A DNA stretch of 64,000 bases from UBA11872 sp965198285 (GTDB lineage Bacteria; Chloroflexota; UBA11872). Positions 8,504-17,576 of the stretch are shown here, piece by piece. Below the pieces are notes generated by a model. That model did not search any database. It worked only from the letters and a program-made list of their open reading frames with translations, and had not been told where the DNA came from. Made by a program: the position numbers and the translations under genes. The stretch spans positions 1,116,001-1,180,000 of the forward strand of contig OZ240251.1 of assembly GCA_965198285.1 (NCBI GenBank), read 5' to 3'. Positions within the stretch are counted from its first letter, which is position 1, and every line of letters starts with the position of its first letter.

Positions 8504-8852
8504 GCTAAGGCTGCGTCTGGGCTGCGGGCGACGGGGAGGCTCGGCTATGTCGGTCGGAGTGACACCAGCTTCCACTAACGCAGCGTCTCAAAAGCCACCG
8601 GCGATCCGCTCCGCTCCCGAAGACCCATCGCCGACACGCTTTGCATGATGGCGTGCCATTGCGCGCAACGTCGTCGATCCATGAAATCTGAGACAGCCGC
8701 GCACCGTGAGGCGGCGGCGTTAGGTGCGCACGGCTAGAGTCGTGCCGAAGGAAATGTAGATAGTTCCAAAGTCATCACGTGCTATCGGAGCACGAAACGT
8801 ACGCGGTCTAGGAGGACCCGTTAGCTAGTCGAGGTGGGAGCGCGGTGGGTTA

Positions 8853-9662
8853 TCACGCTGGAATGTGGTCCCAGGCCCAGGTGAGGGCGGACTGGGGGAA
8901 GACGGGGCCGGTGTGGCAGACGCGTTGGGGGCCGGTGGTGGTCTGGACGACGCAGGAGTAGCAGACGCCCATGGCGCAGCCCATGCGGGCTTCCAAGGAG
9001 GTGAAGGCTGGGCGCGGGCCGTGGATAGACGCAAGTTCGTCCGTGAGCGCGGCCATGGCCCGCATCATGGGCGTCGGGCCGCAGACGAAGATCTGGTCGC
9101 ACCAGCCGAAATGGTCGGAAACCAGGTCAGTTACGAAGCCGTGATGGCCGAGCGCGCCGTCGTCGGTGGCAATCAAGTAGTCCACGCTTTTGTCCAGCCA
9201 AGCGGCCGGCGTGATCTGCTGGGCGTCGCGTCCGCCAGCGAGCAGGCGCACCTGGACGCCCTGGTCGGGAGCGAGGTCGGCCAGGGCGATGAGGGGCGCT
9301 AGGCCGATGCCACCGCCGACCATCAGCGCCCGCCGGCGGTTGGGCTGGAATATGAAGCTGCTGCCCAATGGCCCCAGCATGTCGATTTCGGCACCTACCG
9401 GTTGGTCCACCAGCCAGGCTGTTCCACGTCCAACGGTGTCGATCAGGAAGGCGACGCGTCCGTGATCAGGCTCGATGCGGCTGAAGCTGAGCGGCCGGCG
9501 CAGGAGCGGGTCGAGTTGATCGGGCGCGCTGCACAACACGTGCGCGAACTGGCCGGGGCGCGAACAGGCGGCGATCTGGGGCGCTTCGTACTGACACCAC
9601 CAGAGACGTTCGGTGATGCGCGAATTGCGCAGCACACGGGCGGATTCGATCCGCCGAGTCAT
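8853..9662 (-). CDS. pyrK: dihydroorotate dehydrogenase electron-transfer subunit (PyrK-like)
   Basis: The 269-residue protein starts at ATG 9662 inside an ATGA overlap with carB; an open frame further upstream is a shadow of carB. It has the FAD-binding signature RRPLSFS (55-61), VGRGTAWL (~78) and GGGIGLAPL (117-), all of the ferredoxin-reductase fold. The C-terminal 2Fe-2S binding pattern uses C229, C234, C237 and C249 (GCAMGVCYSC...VC). It would pass electrons from dihydroorotate oxidation to NAD+ in a PyrD(B)/PyrK complex. It is the last gene of the pyr operon, and no pyrD lies next to it, which is unusual because PyrK normally needs PyrDB. Confidence 0.85.
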   Translation of the reverse strand: MTRRIESARVLRNSRITERLWWCQYEAPQIAACSRPGQFAHVLCSAPDQLDPLLRRPLSFSRIEPDHGRVAFLIDTVGRGTAWLVDQPVGAEIDMLGPLGSSFIFQPNRRRALMVGGGIGLAPLIALADLAPDQGVQVRLLAGGRDAQQITPAAWLDKSVDYLIATDDGALGHHGFVTDLVSDHFGWCDQIFVCGPTPMMRAMAALTDELASIHGPRPAFTSLEARMGCAMGVCYSCVVQTTTGPQRVCHTGPVFPQSALTWAWDHIPA

Positions 9663-12600
9663 GCGCGGGACGCGCGGTATTCGTCGATCGTGCGCACGTC
9701 GAAGGAACCGCGGGCCTGGCGCAGGGCGGCCGCGAGGGCGCGGGCCGTGTCCAAGGAGGTCAGACAGGGGGTGCGGGTCTCGGCCGCGGCACGACGCATG
9801 TAGTGCCCGTCCTGAATCGCCTCGCGACGTCCGGTGAGCGTGTTGATCACCAACGCCGCGCCGCCCTGGCGGATGCAATCCTCGACATTTGGGCTGCCGC
9901 CGCGCATTTTGCCGACGCGCCGGACCGGCAGTCCCAGGCGGGACTCGATGAAGGCGGCGGTGCCTTCGGTGGCCAGCAGGCCGAACCCAAGGTCAGCGAA
10001 GTCGGCGATGATCGGCGCGGCCTCGGGCTTATCGCGGTCGGCGATCGACACCAGCAGGTCGCCGCTGGCCGGCACGTCGATGCCGGAGGCGATCATGGCC
10101 TTGTGGAGGGCTGCGGGGAATGTGGCGTCCAGGCCCATGACCTCGCCGGTGGACTTCATTTCCGGGCCGAGGTAGGTATCGACTCCGGACAGCTTGGCCG
10201 TGGAGAACACCGGCGCCTTGACGGCGAACAAGGGGCGCGACGGGACCAGTCCAGGCTCGTAGCCGAGGTCCGACAGGGTCGCGCCAAAAATCACCCGGGT
10301 GGCCAGCTTGACCATCGGCACGCCGGTGGCCTTGCTCAGGAAGGGCACTGTGCGGCTGGCGCGCGGGTTCACCTCCAGGACATATACCTCGCCGCCATAC
10401 AGCACGTACTGAATGTTGACCAGTCCGTGGGCGCGCAGGCCGGCGCAGATGCGCTGGGTGTAGTCCAACAGCACAGCCTCTTCGGAAGGGCTGACACTGA
10501 CGGGCGGGTAGACGGCGAAGCTGTCGCCCGAATGCACGCCCGCGCGCTCGATGTGCTCCATGATTCCGGGGATCAGCGAGTCGCGACCGTCGCAGATCGC
10601 GTCCACCTCGACCTCGCGCCCTTGCAGATACTTGTCGATGAGCACGGGGTGTTCGGGTGAGGGCTGGGTGACTTTTTCGATGTAGCGTTCGAGATCGGCG
10701 CGGTCGTCCACAACTTGCATGGCGCGGCCACCCAGGACGTACGAGGGGCGGGCCACGATCGGGTAGCCGAGTCCGTCCGCGACGTCCAGGGCGTCGCGCA
10801 TCCGGGTGACCGTCGCGCCGGGAGGGCGCAGGATGCCCAGGCGTTCCAGGAAGCGATCAAACTTGTCGCGGTTTTCGGCCTCGTCGATGGCGGCGACCCC
10901 GCTGCCGGCGATCTGGAATCCGGCGGTGTAGAGCGGGCCGGCCAGGTTAATGGCGGTCTGGCCACCGAACTGGGCCACGATGGGTGGTGCTTCGCCGTTC
11001 ACCGCTTCGTTGCGCAGCACCTCGGCCACACTCTCCTCGTCCAGGGCTTCGAAGTAGAGGCGGGTCGAGGTGTCGAAGTCGGTGCTGACAGTCTCAGGGT
11101 TGGAATTGATGAGCACGCTCTCGCGGCCAGCGTCGGCCAGGGCCCAGGCCGAGTGCACGGAGCAGTAGTCGAACTCGATGCCCTGTCCGATGCGGATCGG
11201 GCCGCTGCCAAGCACGACGGCCGCGGGCCGGCCGCTGGCTACGGCCTCGTTCTCGGTCTCGTAGGTGCTCCAGAAATAGGGAGTGGCGGCGTCGAACTCA
11301 GCTGCGCAGGTGTCCACCATCTTGAAGGTTGGGCGGATGTCGGCGGCTTCGCGCAACTCGAGGACGCGTTCCGGCAGCGTGTCGCCCAGCGAGGCGATCA
11401 TGGCGTCAGAGAAGCCCTGGCGCTTGGCATGCCAGACCAGGTTGGGCGTCAGCGGATCGGCCAGCAGGCGGCGTTCGGTGGCCAGGATGTTGGCGAGCTT
11501 GTCGACGAAGAAGCGGTCGATGCCGGAACGGCGCGCGATCTCCTCGGCGGTTGCGCCGCGGCGCAGTGCGGCCATGACGGCCCAGAGCCGCTCGTCGTGG
11601 GCGTGCTCGATGCGCCACCAGATGGCGGCCTCGTTGGCGGCCCACTCGGGGTCTTCCCAAAGCAGGGTGCGGCCGCCGTTTTCCATGCCGCGCACGGCCT
11701 TGTTGAGGGAGGCCTCGAGGGTGCGCTCGATGGCCATCACCTCGCCGGTGGCCTTCATCTGGGTCCCCAAGCGCCGGTCGGCGCGGGCGAACTTGTCGAA
11801 CGGCCAGCGCGGAATCTTGGTCACCACGTAGTCCAGGGCCGGCTCGAAGGCGGCGGAGGTGGTCTGGGTTATGGGGTTGCGGAGGTCATCCAGGCGGCGT
11901 CCCAGCGCAATGCGGGCGGCGATGCGCGCAATCGGGTAGCCGGTGGCCTTGGAGGCCAGCGCGGACGAGCGGCTGACCCGCGGATTGACCTCTATCACGA
12001 AGTAGTCGAACGAGTGCGGGTCCAGGCCGAACTGGATATTGCAGCCGCCTTCCACGCCCAGCGCGCGAATGATCTTGAGCGACGCGCTGCGGAGCATCTG
12101 GTACTCCTTGTCGCTCAACGTCTGCGAGGGGGCGAAAACGATGGAGTCGCCGGTGTGGACGCCCATCGGGTCCAGGTTTTCCATGTTGCAGACGGTGATG
12201 CAGTTGTCAGCGCCGTCGCGCATGACCTCGTACTCGACTTCCTTCCAGCCGATCAGCGAGCGCTCGACGAGCACCTGGTGGATCGGGCTGGTTTGCAAGC
12301 CGAGCGAAACGACGGCCTCGAACTCGTCCTCCCGGCGCGCGACGCCGCCGCCGCTGCCGCCCAGGGTGTAGGCCGGGCGGATGATCAGCGGGAACCCGCA
12401 GGTCCGGGCGAAATCCCAAGCTTCAGGCAGCGAGGTGACGGTGCGGCTTTGCGGAACCGGCTCGCCAATTCGCTGCATCAGGGCGCGGAAGCGTTCGCGG
12501 TCTTCGGCGTCGCGGATGGCCTCAATCGGCGTTCCCAGCACACGCACGCCATAGGTGTCCAGCACACCGGCGTCCGCCAGTTCGATGGCCATGTTCAGTC

Positions 12601-12904
12601 CGGTCTGGCCGCCCATGGATGCCAGCAGGCCGTCCGGGCGTTCGCGGGCGATCACACGCTCGATGAGCGGCAGCGTGAGCGGCTCGATGTAGACGCGGTC
12701 GGCGATGTCCTCATCGGTCATGATCGTGGCCGGGTTGGAGTTGACCAGGATTGAGCGGACGCCTTCCTCGCGCATGGCCTTGCAAGCCTGGGTGCCGGCG
12801 TAGTCGAACTCGGCGGCCTGGCCGATGACGATTGGGCCGGAGCCGATGATGAGGACGGAGGCGAGGTCAGGCATGGGGGAGGCAGGCGGGGACGGGTCGG
12901 TCAT
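9659..12904 (-). CDS. carB: carbamoyl-phosphate synthase large subunit
   Basis: At 1081 residues this is the full length expected for CarB, with two homologous ATP-grasp halves. Each begins with the conserved IGSGPIVIGQAAEFDY / LGSGPIRIGQGIEFDY type motif (about residues 20 and 570) and carries EVNPR metal/ATP-binding segments. The C-terminal MGS-like domain carries the allosteric site. It uses bicarbonate, two ATP and ammonia from CarA to make carbamoyl phosphate for pyrimidine and arginine synthesis. It overlaps carA and pyrK by 4 bp on either side, so it is translationally coupled within the pyr operon. Confidence 0.97.
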   Translation of the reverse strand: MTDPSPPASPMPDLASVLIIGSGPIVIGQAAEFDYAGTQACKAMREEGVRSILVNSNPATIMTDEDIADRVYIEPLTLPLIERVIARERPDGLLASMGGQTGLNMAIELADAGVLDTYGVRVLGTPIEAIRDAEDRERFRALMQRIGEPVPQSRTVTSLPEAWDFARTCGFPLIIRPAYTLGGSGGGVARREDEFEAVVSLGLQTSPIHQVLVERSLIGWKEVEYEVMRDGADNCITVCNMENLDPMGVHTGDSIVFAPSQTLSDKEYQMLRSASLKIIRALGVEGGCNIQFGLDPHSFDYFVIEVNPRVSRSSALASKATGYPIARIAARIALGRRLDDLRNPITQTTSAAFEPALDYVVTKIPRWPFDKFARADRRLGTQMKATGEVMAIERTLEASLNKAVRGMENGGRTLLWEDPEWAANEAAIWWRIEHAHDERLWAVMAALRRGATAEEIARRSGIDRFFVDKLANILATERRLLADPLTPNLVWHAKRQGFSDAMIASLGDTLPERVLELREAADIRPTFKMVDTCAAEFDAATPYFWSTYETENEAVASGRPAAVVLGSGPIRIGQGIEFDYCSVHSAWALADAGRESVLINSNPETVSTDFDTSTRLYFEALDEESVAEVLRNEAVNGEAPPIVAQFGGQTAINLAGPLYTAGFQIAGSGVAAIDEAENRDKFDRFLERLGILRPPGATVTRMRDALDVADGLGYPIVARPSYVLGGRAMQVVDDRADLERYIEKVTQPSPEHPVLIDKYLQGREVEVDAICDGRDSLIPGIMEHIERAGVHSGDSFAVYPPVSVSPSEEAVLLDYTQRICAGLRAHGLVNIQYVLYGGEVYVLEVNPRASRTVPFLSKATGVPMVKLATRVIFGATLSDLGYEPGLVPSRPLFAVKAPVFSTAKLSGVDTYLGPEMKSTGEVMGLDATFPAALHKAMIASGIDVPASGDLLVSIADRDKPEAAPIIADFADLGFGLLATEGTAAFIESRLGLPVRRVGKMRGGSPNVEDCIRQGGAALVINTLTGRREAIQDGHYMRRAAAETRTPCLTSLDTARALAAALRQARGSFDVRTIDEYRASRA

Positions 12905-14100
12905 CGGCGCGGGTGGTCGTCGATGAGGTCAAGGAAGCGGTCGAAGAGGTATTGATTGTCCTGGGGGCCGGGGCTGGCTTCGGGGTGGTACTGGACTGAG
13001 AAGACGGGCAGGGAGTCGTGGGCCAAGCCTTCCACCGACCCGTCGTTTAGGTTCACGTGGCTGACGCGAAATCCGCTGTCCGGGGGAATCGAGGCGGCGT
13101 CCACCTGGAAGCCGTGATTCTGCGAGGTGATGTGGGCGCGGCCCGAATCGAGGTCCTTGATGGGCTGGTTGGCGCCGCGATGGCCATAGGGCAGCCGGCT
13201 GGTGGTGGCGCCAATCGCCAGACCCAGAATCTGGTGGCCCAGGCAGACGCCCATCAACGGACGGCGGCCGATTAGATCGCGGACCGTATCCACCGCGCGG
13301 TCGGCCTGTTCCGGGTCGCCGGGGCCGTTGCAGACGACGACCCCGTCAGGGTCGGTTGCTTCAACCTCGTGCATGCTGGCGCCGTAGGGCAGCACGTCCA
13401 CGTGGCAGCCGCGGCTCACGAGGGAGCGCACGATGTTGGTCTTCACGCCAACGTCCAGCAGCGCAATTCGGGGTTCGCTCAGGCGTTGCGGCGGTGAGGG
13501 CCAGGGGGCCCAGCGCACCGGGCCTGCCACATGGCGGTCTGGGGTGGTGACCTCGGCCACATAGCGCTGCTCGCTGTAGGGGAGCACGCGCCGGGCCGCC
13601 TGGACCTGCGCGGCGGCCCAGGCCGCGGCGGCGGGCGCCTGACCGCGTATCCAGGCAAAGGGATCCAGCCCTTCAGTGACGTCTGCCGGGGCCCGGCGCA
13701 GCACGCCGCGCTGGTGGCCCTTTTTGCGCAGGGTGCGGGTAAGGGCGCGCGTGTCAATGCCCTGAATGCCCGGGATTCCATGCCGCGCCAGGAAGGTGTG
13801 CATGTCACTTTGCTGCCGCCAGTTGCTATGGGTTGGGGCCAGTTCACGGACGGCCAGACCGGCAATCCAGGGCCGGCGGGACTCCACGTCGTCCGGGTTG
13901 ACGCCGTAGTTGTCGATGAGGGGGTAGGTCATCACGACGATCTGCCCGCGATAGGAAGCGTCGGTGGATATCTCCTGGTAGCCGGTCATGCTGGTATTGA
14001 ACACGACCTCGCCCGCGCCGGGCGCCTCCGCGCCGAAGGCGAAGCCGAAGAAAGTATCGCCGGTCTCCAGAGCGAGCACGGCGTAGTCGCTAGCCGGCAC
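12901..14100 (-). CDS. carA: carbamoyl-phosphate synthase small (glutaminase) subunit
   Basis: The 399-residue CarA has the N-terminal small-subunit domain (GEVVFNTSMTGYQEI) and a C-terminal class I glutamine amidotransferase. The nucleophile is C286 in GVCLGHQ, and the His/Glu pair is in YHPEASPG (H372, E374). It releases ammonia from glutamine and channels it to CarB. The start overlaps the end of pyrC by 11 bp and the stop overlaps carB by 4 bp (ATGA), which suits equimolar synthesis of the two subunits. Confidence 0.97.
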   Translation of the reverse strand: MPASDYAVLALETGDTFFGFAFGAEAPGAGEVVFNTSMTGYQEISTDASYRGQIVVMTYPLIDNYGVNPDDVESRRPWIAGLAVRELAPTHSNWRQQSDMHTFLARHGIPGIQGIDTRALTRTLRKKGHQRGVLRRAPADVTEGLDPFAWIRGQAPAAAAWAAAQVQAARRVLPYSEQRYVAEVTTPDRHVAGPVRWAPWPSPPQRLSEPRIALLDVGVKTNIVRSLVSRGCHVDVLPYGASMHEVEATDPDGVVVCNGPGDPEQADRAVDTVRDLIGRRPLMGVCLGHQILGLAIGATTSRLPYGHRGANQPIKDLDSGRAHITSQNHGFQVDAASIPPDSGFRVSHVNLNDGSVEGLAHDSLPVFSVQYHPEASPGPQDNQYLFDRFLDLIDDHPRR

Positions 14101-15448
14101 GCGCGCCTACCGGCTCCAGCGACGCGCGGTTGAAGACTTCAACGCCGTCGACAAACGTTCGATGCACCACGCCTTGCATGGGCAGCCCGGCCAGCGGCGT
14201 GTTCTTGCCTTTCGACAGCAGCAGCGAGGGCTCGACGACGAACTCTTCGTCGGGATCGAAGACCGTCACGTCCGCGGGCTGGCCTGGTTCGAGGGTTCCG
14301 CCGGGCAGGTCGTAACAGCGGGCCGGCGCGCCAGTCAGGCGCTGCACGGCTTCGCCGAGGTCCAGGCGGCCGGCATGAACCAACGTGAGCACCAAGGGCA
14401 GGGCGGTCTCCAGCCCCGTGAAGCCCACGGCGGCGTTAGCAAACTCCACGTCCTTGTCATGCAGGGCATGGGGGGCGTGGTCGGTGGCAATGCAGTCGAT
14501 GGTGCCGTCGCGCAGCGCCGCGAGCAGCGCGTCGCAGTCGGACTGCTCGCGTAGGGGCGGGGCGACCTTGGTGTTGGCGTCGTACGGCGCCAGCGCGGCG
14601 CTGACGGGGTCGGTTCGACCAGCCACGAGGGCGTCGGTGAGCGTGAGGTGGTGGGGCGTGACTTCCGCCGTGACGTTGACGCCACGGTCCCTGGCGCGTC
14701 GGATCAAGTCGACCGAGCCGCCGGAGGTGACGTGAATGCAGTGGTAGCGCCCGCCGGTCAGTTCGGTCAGCAGCAGATCGCGGGCCAGCATGATCTCCTC
14801 GGCCTGGCGCGGGGTCCCGGGCAGGCCGAGCCGCGTCGAGATCCTGCCCTCGTGCATGGCGGTGCCGGCGGTGAGCGCCCGGTCCTCGGCGTGGTTGCTG
14901 ATTGGACGTTCGAGCTGCGCGGCGTATTCCAGGGCGTGACGCATCAGCTTGGCGCTCGCCACAGGGATGCCATCGTCGGTAAACCCAATGGCGCCGGCAT
15001 CGCTGAGATCGCCCATTTCCACCAGTTGTTCGCCGGCCTGCCCGATGCTGATGGCCGCCAGGACGTGGACGCGGACGAGCGCCTGGGCGGCGGCCTGCTC
15101 CAGCACGTGCTCCAGCACGCTGCGCGAGTCGATGACCGGGTTGGTGTTGGGCATGGCGCAGACGGTGGTAAAACCGCCGGCGGCGGCCGCACGCGTGCCG
15201 CTGACCAGATCCTCCTTGTATTCGAAGCCGGGCACGCGGAGGTGGGAATGGATATCCACGAATCCTGGCGTGACCACGAGACCGCGGGCGTCGACGACCG
15301 TGGGGTCGCCGAGCGGAAGCTGGCCGTCGGGTGGATCGATGGCGGCCACGCGGCCGTCTTCAATCAGTACGTCGGCAACCCGGTCGAGGCGCTGGGACGG
15401 GTCTATCACACATCCGCCACGGATGACGAGCGGCCCGTTAGCCGTCAC
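14090..15448 (-). CDS. pyrC: dihydroorotase
   Basis: The 452-residue amidohydrolase begins at GTG 15448. This start is chosen because homology begins directly after it and it overlaps the preceding stop by 11 bp (GTGACGGCTAA). Metal ligands are visible in DIHSHLR (H67, H69), with the substrate segment CAMPNTNP (~97). Further ligands lie in the HAED-like ISNHAEDRAL, the HVTSGG segment and ATDHAPH (Asp ~323). It cyclises N-carbamoyl-aspartate to dihydroorotate. The length fits the longer class I bacterial dihydroorotases. Confidence 0.95.
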   Translation of the reverse strand: MTANGPLVIRGGCVIDPSQRLDRVADVLIEDGRVAAIDPPDGQLPLGDPTVVDARGLVVTPGFVDIHSHLRVPGFEYKEDLVSGTRAAAAGGFTTVCAMPNTNPVIDSRSVLEHVLEQAAAQALVRVHVLAAISIGQAGEQLVEMGDLSDAGAIGFTDDGIPVASAKLMRHALEYAAQLERPISNHAEDRALTAGTAMHEGRISTRLGLPGTPRQAEEIMLARDLLLTELTGGRYHCIHVTSGGSVDLIRRARDRGVNVTAEVTPHHLTLTDALVAGRTDPVSAALAPYDANTKVAPPLREQSDCDALLAALRDGTIDCIATDHAPHALHDKDVEFANAAVGFTGLETALPLVLTLVHAGRLDLGEAVQRLTGAPARCYDLPGGTLEPGQPADVTVFDPDEEFVVEPSLLLSKGKNTPLAGLPMQGVVHRTFVDGVEVFNRASLEPVGARAG

Positions 15449-16055
15449 CGGCGGACTCCAGATAGGTGGCCAGGGCAACCTTGGCCTGGTCCAGGATCGG
15501 CTCGCCGTGCCCAACGGCAAGGCTGGTGAATTCGAGCTCGAGCAATTGCCGCAGCGGCTCCGGCGGGCGCATGCGCGGGTGCGCGCCGAGTTCGCCTTCG
15601 CCGTGGGTCCAATAGCTGGTAGTGCCCAGCGCGTCGCCGACGAAAAGGACGCCGCGGTTCTCGCTCGTGAACAGCGCATGTTCGCCGGCGCTGATGCCGC
15701 CCAGGCCGATGGCTTGCAGCCCGCCTGGGAGTTCGCTTTCGGCCGTATAGGCATGATCGGGGGTCAGAGTCTCCAGATCACCGACGTCGCCGGCGGGCGC
15801 CCAAACCGGCGCGTCGAACCGGTGTCGCCAGATCGCCGCCGCCCGCTCGTGATAGTGGTTGGTGAGGATGACGTGGCGCACGCGCGACAGGACGCCCGCC
15901 AGCGCTAGCGGCGACAGGTCTTGCGGATCGATGGCAATCACGCCCTCGTCCGTGTCAACCAGGTAGGACTCCAGCGTGTAGCGGTGCCAGGCCACGGTCC
16001 ACTGATAGACGCCGCGCAAAATCTCGCGCGGCGGTCCGGCGGTGTATCCACTCAT
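15438..16055 (-). CDS. MBL-fold hydrolase-like protein embedded in the pyr operon
   Basis: The 205-residue protein has the metallo-beta-lactamase layout: an early Asp (IDPQ, 43), the loop LTNHYHERAA (H67, H69), and a late His in AVGHGEP (~184). The usual HxHxDH motif reads HYHERA, so the second Asp/His pair is replaced by Glu-Arg and at least one of the two metal sites must be altered. The gene overlaps pyrB by 4 bp and pyrC by 11 bp and is therefore made together with the pyrimidine enzymes. I know of no established pyrimidine step for this family. A lactonase, hydrolase or repair role is possible. Confidence 0.7.
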   Translation of the reverse strand: MSGYTAGPPREILRGVYQWTVAWHRYTLESYLVDTDEGVIAIDPQDLSPLALAGVLSRVRHVILTNHYHERAAAIWRHRFDAPVWAPAGDVGDLETLTPDHAYTAESELPGGLQAIGLGGISAGEHALFTSENRGVLFVGDALGTTSYWTHGEGELGAHPRMRPPEPLRQLLELEFTSLAVGHGEPILDQAKVALATYLESAGDG

Positions 16056-16993
16056 CGGTGCACTCCCGTCAGTAACAGGTACAGGATGGCCATGCGGACC
16101 GCCACGCCGTTGGTGACCTGCTCGGTAATCACGGACTGCTCACCGTAGGCGACTTCGGACGAGATTTCGATGCCCTGGTTCATCGGTCCGGGATGCATCA
16201 GCAGAACCTGCCGGTCAGCCCGGCGCAGGCGGGCGGACGTGACGCCCCAACGCCGAGCGTATTCGCGCAGGTCGGGCAACATGCCGCCGGCCATGCGCTC
16301 TTTCTGGATGCGCAGGGCCATGACTACGTCGGCGCCTTCGATGGCGCGGTCCAAGTCGTACTCCACCCGCACCATGCCGTCGCCATTGAGCAGCTCGCCG
16401 AAGTCTGGGGGCAGCAGCGTGGGCGGGCCACTGAGGTAGACGTGGGCGCCCATGCGGGCGAAGCCCCAGATGTCCGAGCGGGCGACCCGGCTGTGGAGCA
16501 TGTCGCCCACAATGACCAGCTTGAGCCCCTCGAGGTCGCCGGCGTGCTGGCGGACAGTGAAGAGGTCCAGCAGCGCCTGGCTGGGGTGGCCGCGCAGGCC
16601 GTCGCCGGCGTTCACAACGCCGCAGGCCAGGTGGCGGGCGGCAAGGTCGGGAACTCCGGCGCAGGCATGGCGGATGATGACCAGGTCGGCGCCCAGCGCC
16701 TGGATGGTGTGGAAGGTATCGACGAGCGATTCGCCCTTTTCTACGCTGCTACCCGAGGCGGCGACATTGACGACATCCGCGCTCAGCGACTTGCCGGCCA
16801 GTTCAAACGAGACCCGGGTGCGGGTGCTTGGCTCGAAGAACATGTTGACGATCGACTTGCCGCGCAGGGTCGGCACGCGTCGAATGGGACGATCGAGCAC
16901 TTGGCGCATGGACACGGCGGTGTCCAGGACGGTGTCGAACTCGTCGCGCGAGAAGTCGGCGACGTCGATCAGGTGCCTACGGTGCAGCGGCAT
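16052..16993 (-). CDS. pyrB: aspartate carbamoyltransferase catalytic subunit
   Basis: The 313-residue protein carries the carbamoyl-phosphate binding motif FEPSTRTR (53-60) and the lysine loop VEKGESLVDT (~84), which distinguishes ATCases. HPSQALLDL follows, and HPGPMNQGIEI lies near the C-terminus. It condenses carbamoyl phosphate with aspartate. There is no pyrI regulatory chain next to it, as expected where PyrR controls transcription instead. It overlaps pyrR by 17 bp. Confidence 0.97.
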   Translation of the reverse strand: MPLHRRHLIDVADFSRDEFDTVLDTAVSMRQVLDRPIRRVPTLRGKSIVNMFFEPSTRTRVSFELAGKSLSADVVNVAASGSSVEKGESLVDTFHTIQALGADLVIIRHACAGVPDLAARHLACGVVNAGDGLRGHPSQALLDLFTVRQHAGDLEGLKLVIVGDMLHSRVARSDIWGFARMGAHVYLSGPPTLLPPDFGELLNGDGMVRVEYDLDRAIEGADVVMALRIQKERMAGGMLPDLREYARRWGVTSARLRRADRQVLLMHPGPMNQGIEISSEVAYGEQSVITEQVTNGVAVRMAILYLLLTGVHR

Positions 16994-17564
16994 TGGTTAC
17001 CTCGGGCCTGGCGACGACGCGCACGGCGTCTTCGCCATCGAGTTCCTCGAGCCGGACTTCCACGCTCTCGTAGAGCGCGGTGGGGATGTTTTTGCCGGCG
17101 TAGTCGGCGCGAATAGGTAACTCGCGGTGCCCGCGGTCTACGACGACGGCCAACTGGATCGTGCGCGGGCGCCCGAAGTCGGTCAGGGCGTCCAGGGCCG
17201 CGCGGGCCGAGCGGCCAGTGTGGAGCACGTCGTCCACCAGCACGACGTCGCGATCGGTCACGTCCACCGGGATATCGGTTGGGTGCATGGGGGGCGTGGC
17301 GGCTCGGCTGACCAGGTCATCGCGGTAGAGCGAGATGTCTACCGCGCCGGTGGGGACGCGCACCTCGTCAAACGCCGCCACGGCGTCGGCCAGGCGACGC
17401 GCCAGGATGGGGCCGGGCCGCGGCACGCCGAGAAACACGAGGTTGGTTGCGCCGCGGTTGCGCTCGACGATCTCGTGCGCGATGCGGGTCAGGGTCCGAC
17501 GCAGATCGTCGGCCGACATGACCAAGCGGCCCGCGCCGCCGTTCAGCGCCACGTTGCCTCCCAT
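16977..17564 (-). CDS. pyrR: bifunctional pyr operon attenuation regulator / uracil phosphoribosyltransferase
   Basis: The type I phosphoribosyltransferase has the PRPP-binding loop VVLVDDVLHTGRS (107-119 from the upstream start) and the PyrR-typical segment LVFLGVPRPGPILARRLADA. From ATG 17564 it is 195 residues. A GGAGG inside those first codons, followed by GTG at 17552 four codons in, gives an equally good start (191 residues). It binds the leader RNA when UMP is high and lets the terminator form; it may also salvage uracil. The leader just upstream (17577-17669) carries its binding site, so the gene is autoregulated as the first cistron of the pyr operon. Confidence 0.93.
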   Translation of the reverse strand: MGGNVALNGGAGRLVMSADDLRRTLTRIAHEIVERNRGATNLVFLGVPRPGPILARRLADAVAAFDEVRVPTGAVDISLYRDDLVSRAATPPMHPTDIPVDVTDRDVVLVDDVLHTGRSARAALDALTDFGRPRTIQLAVVVDRGHRELPIRADYAGKNIPTALYESVEVRLEELDGEDAVRVVARPEVTNAAAP

Positions 17565-17576
17565 GGCGTACCGGGC

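Larger units (their letters stand above)
8247..8852. other. 606-bp non-coding interval between pyrK and the 87-residue gene
   Basis: I find no credible protein-coding frame here, only short uncoupled frames. It contains the promoter of the 87-residue gene at its left end and two inverted repeats around TGACG/CGTCA (8344-8358 and 8469-8503). A Shine-Dalgarno-like CTAGGAGGA at 8808-8816 on the plus strand is not followed by any start codon. The base composition looks less GC-biased than the surrounding genes. A small RNA or regulatory role cannot be excluded; no tRNA-like fold is apparent. Confidence 0.5.

Noticed and set aside
8808..8830. A good Shine-Dalgarno-like CTAGGAGGA on the plus strand
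   Set aside because: No start codon or open frame follows within a useful distance; the region next enters the pyrK 3' end.
10715..12754. A 679-codon open frame on the plus strand opposite carB
   Set aside because: It is entirely antisense to the clearly conserved carB and has the Gly/Val/Asp-rich composition of a GC-rich shadow frame; no motif is recognisable.
14949..15908. A plus-strand frame across pyrC and the MBL-like gene
   Set aside because: Antisense to two overlapping operon genes with good motifs; no independent signals.
16336..17120. Long plus-strand frames opposite pyrB and pyrR
   Set aside because: Antisense shadows of conserved pyrimidine genes, with no promoter or ribosome-binding context of their own.
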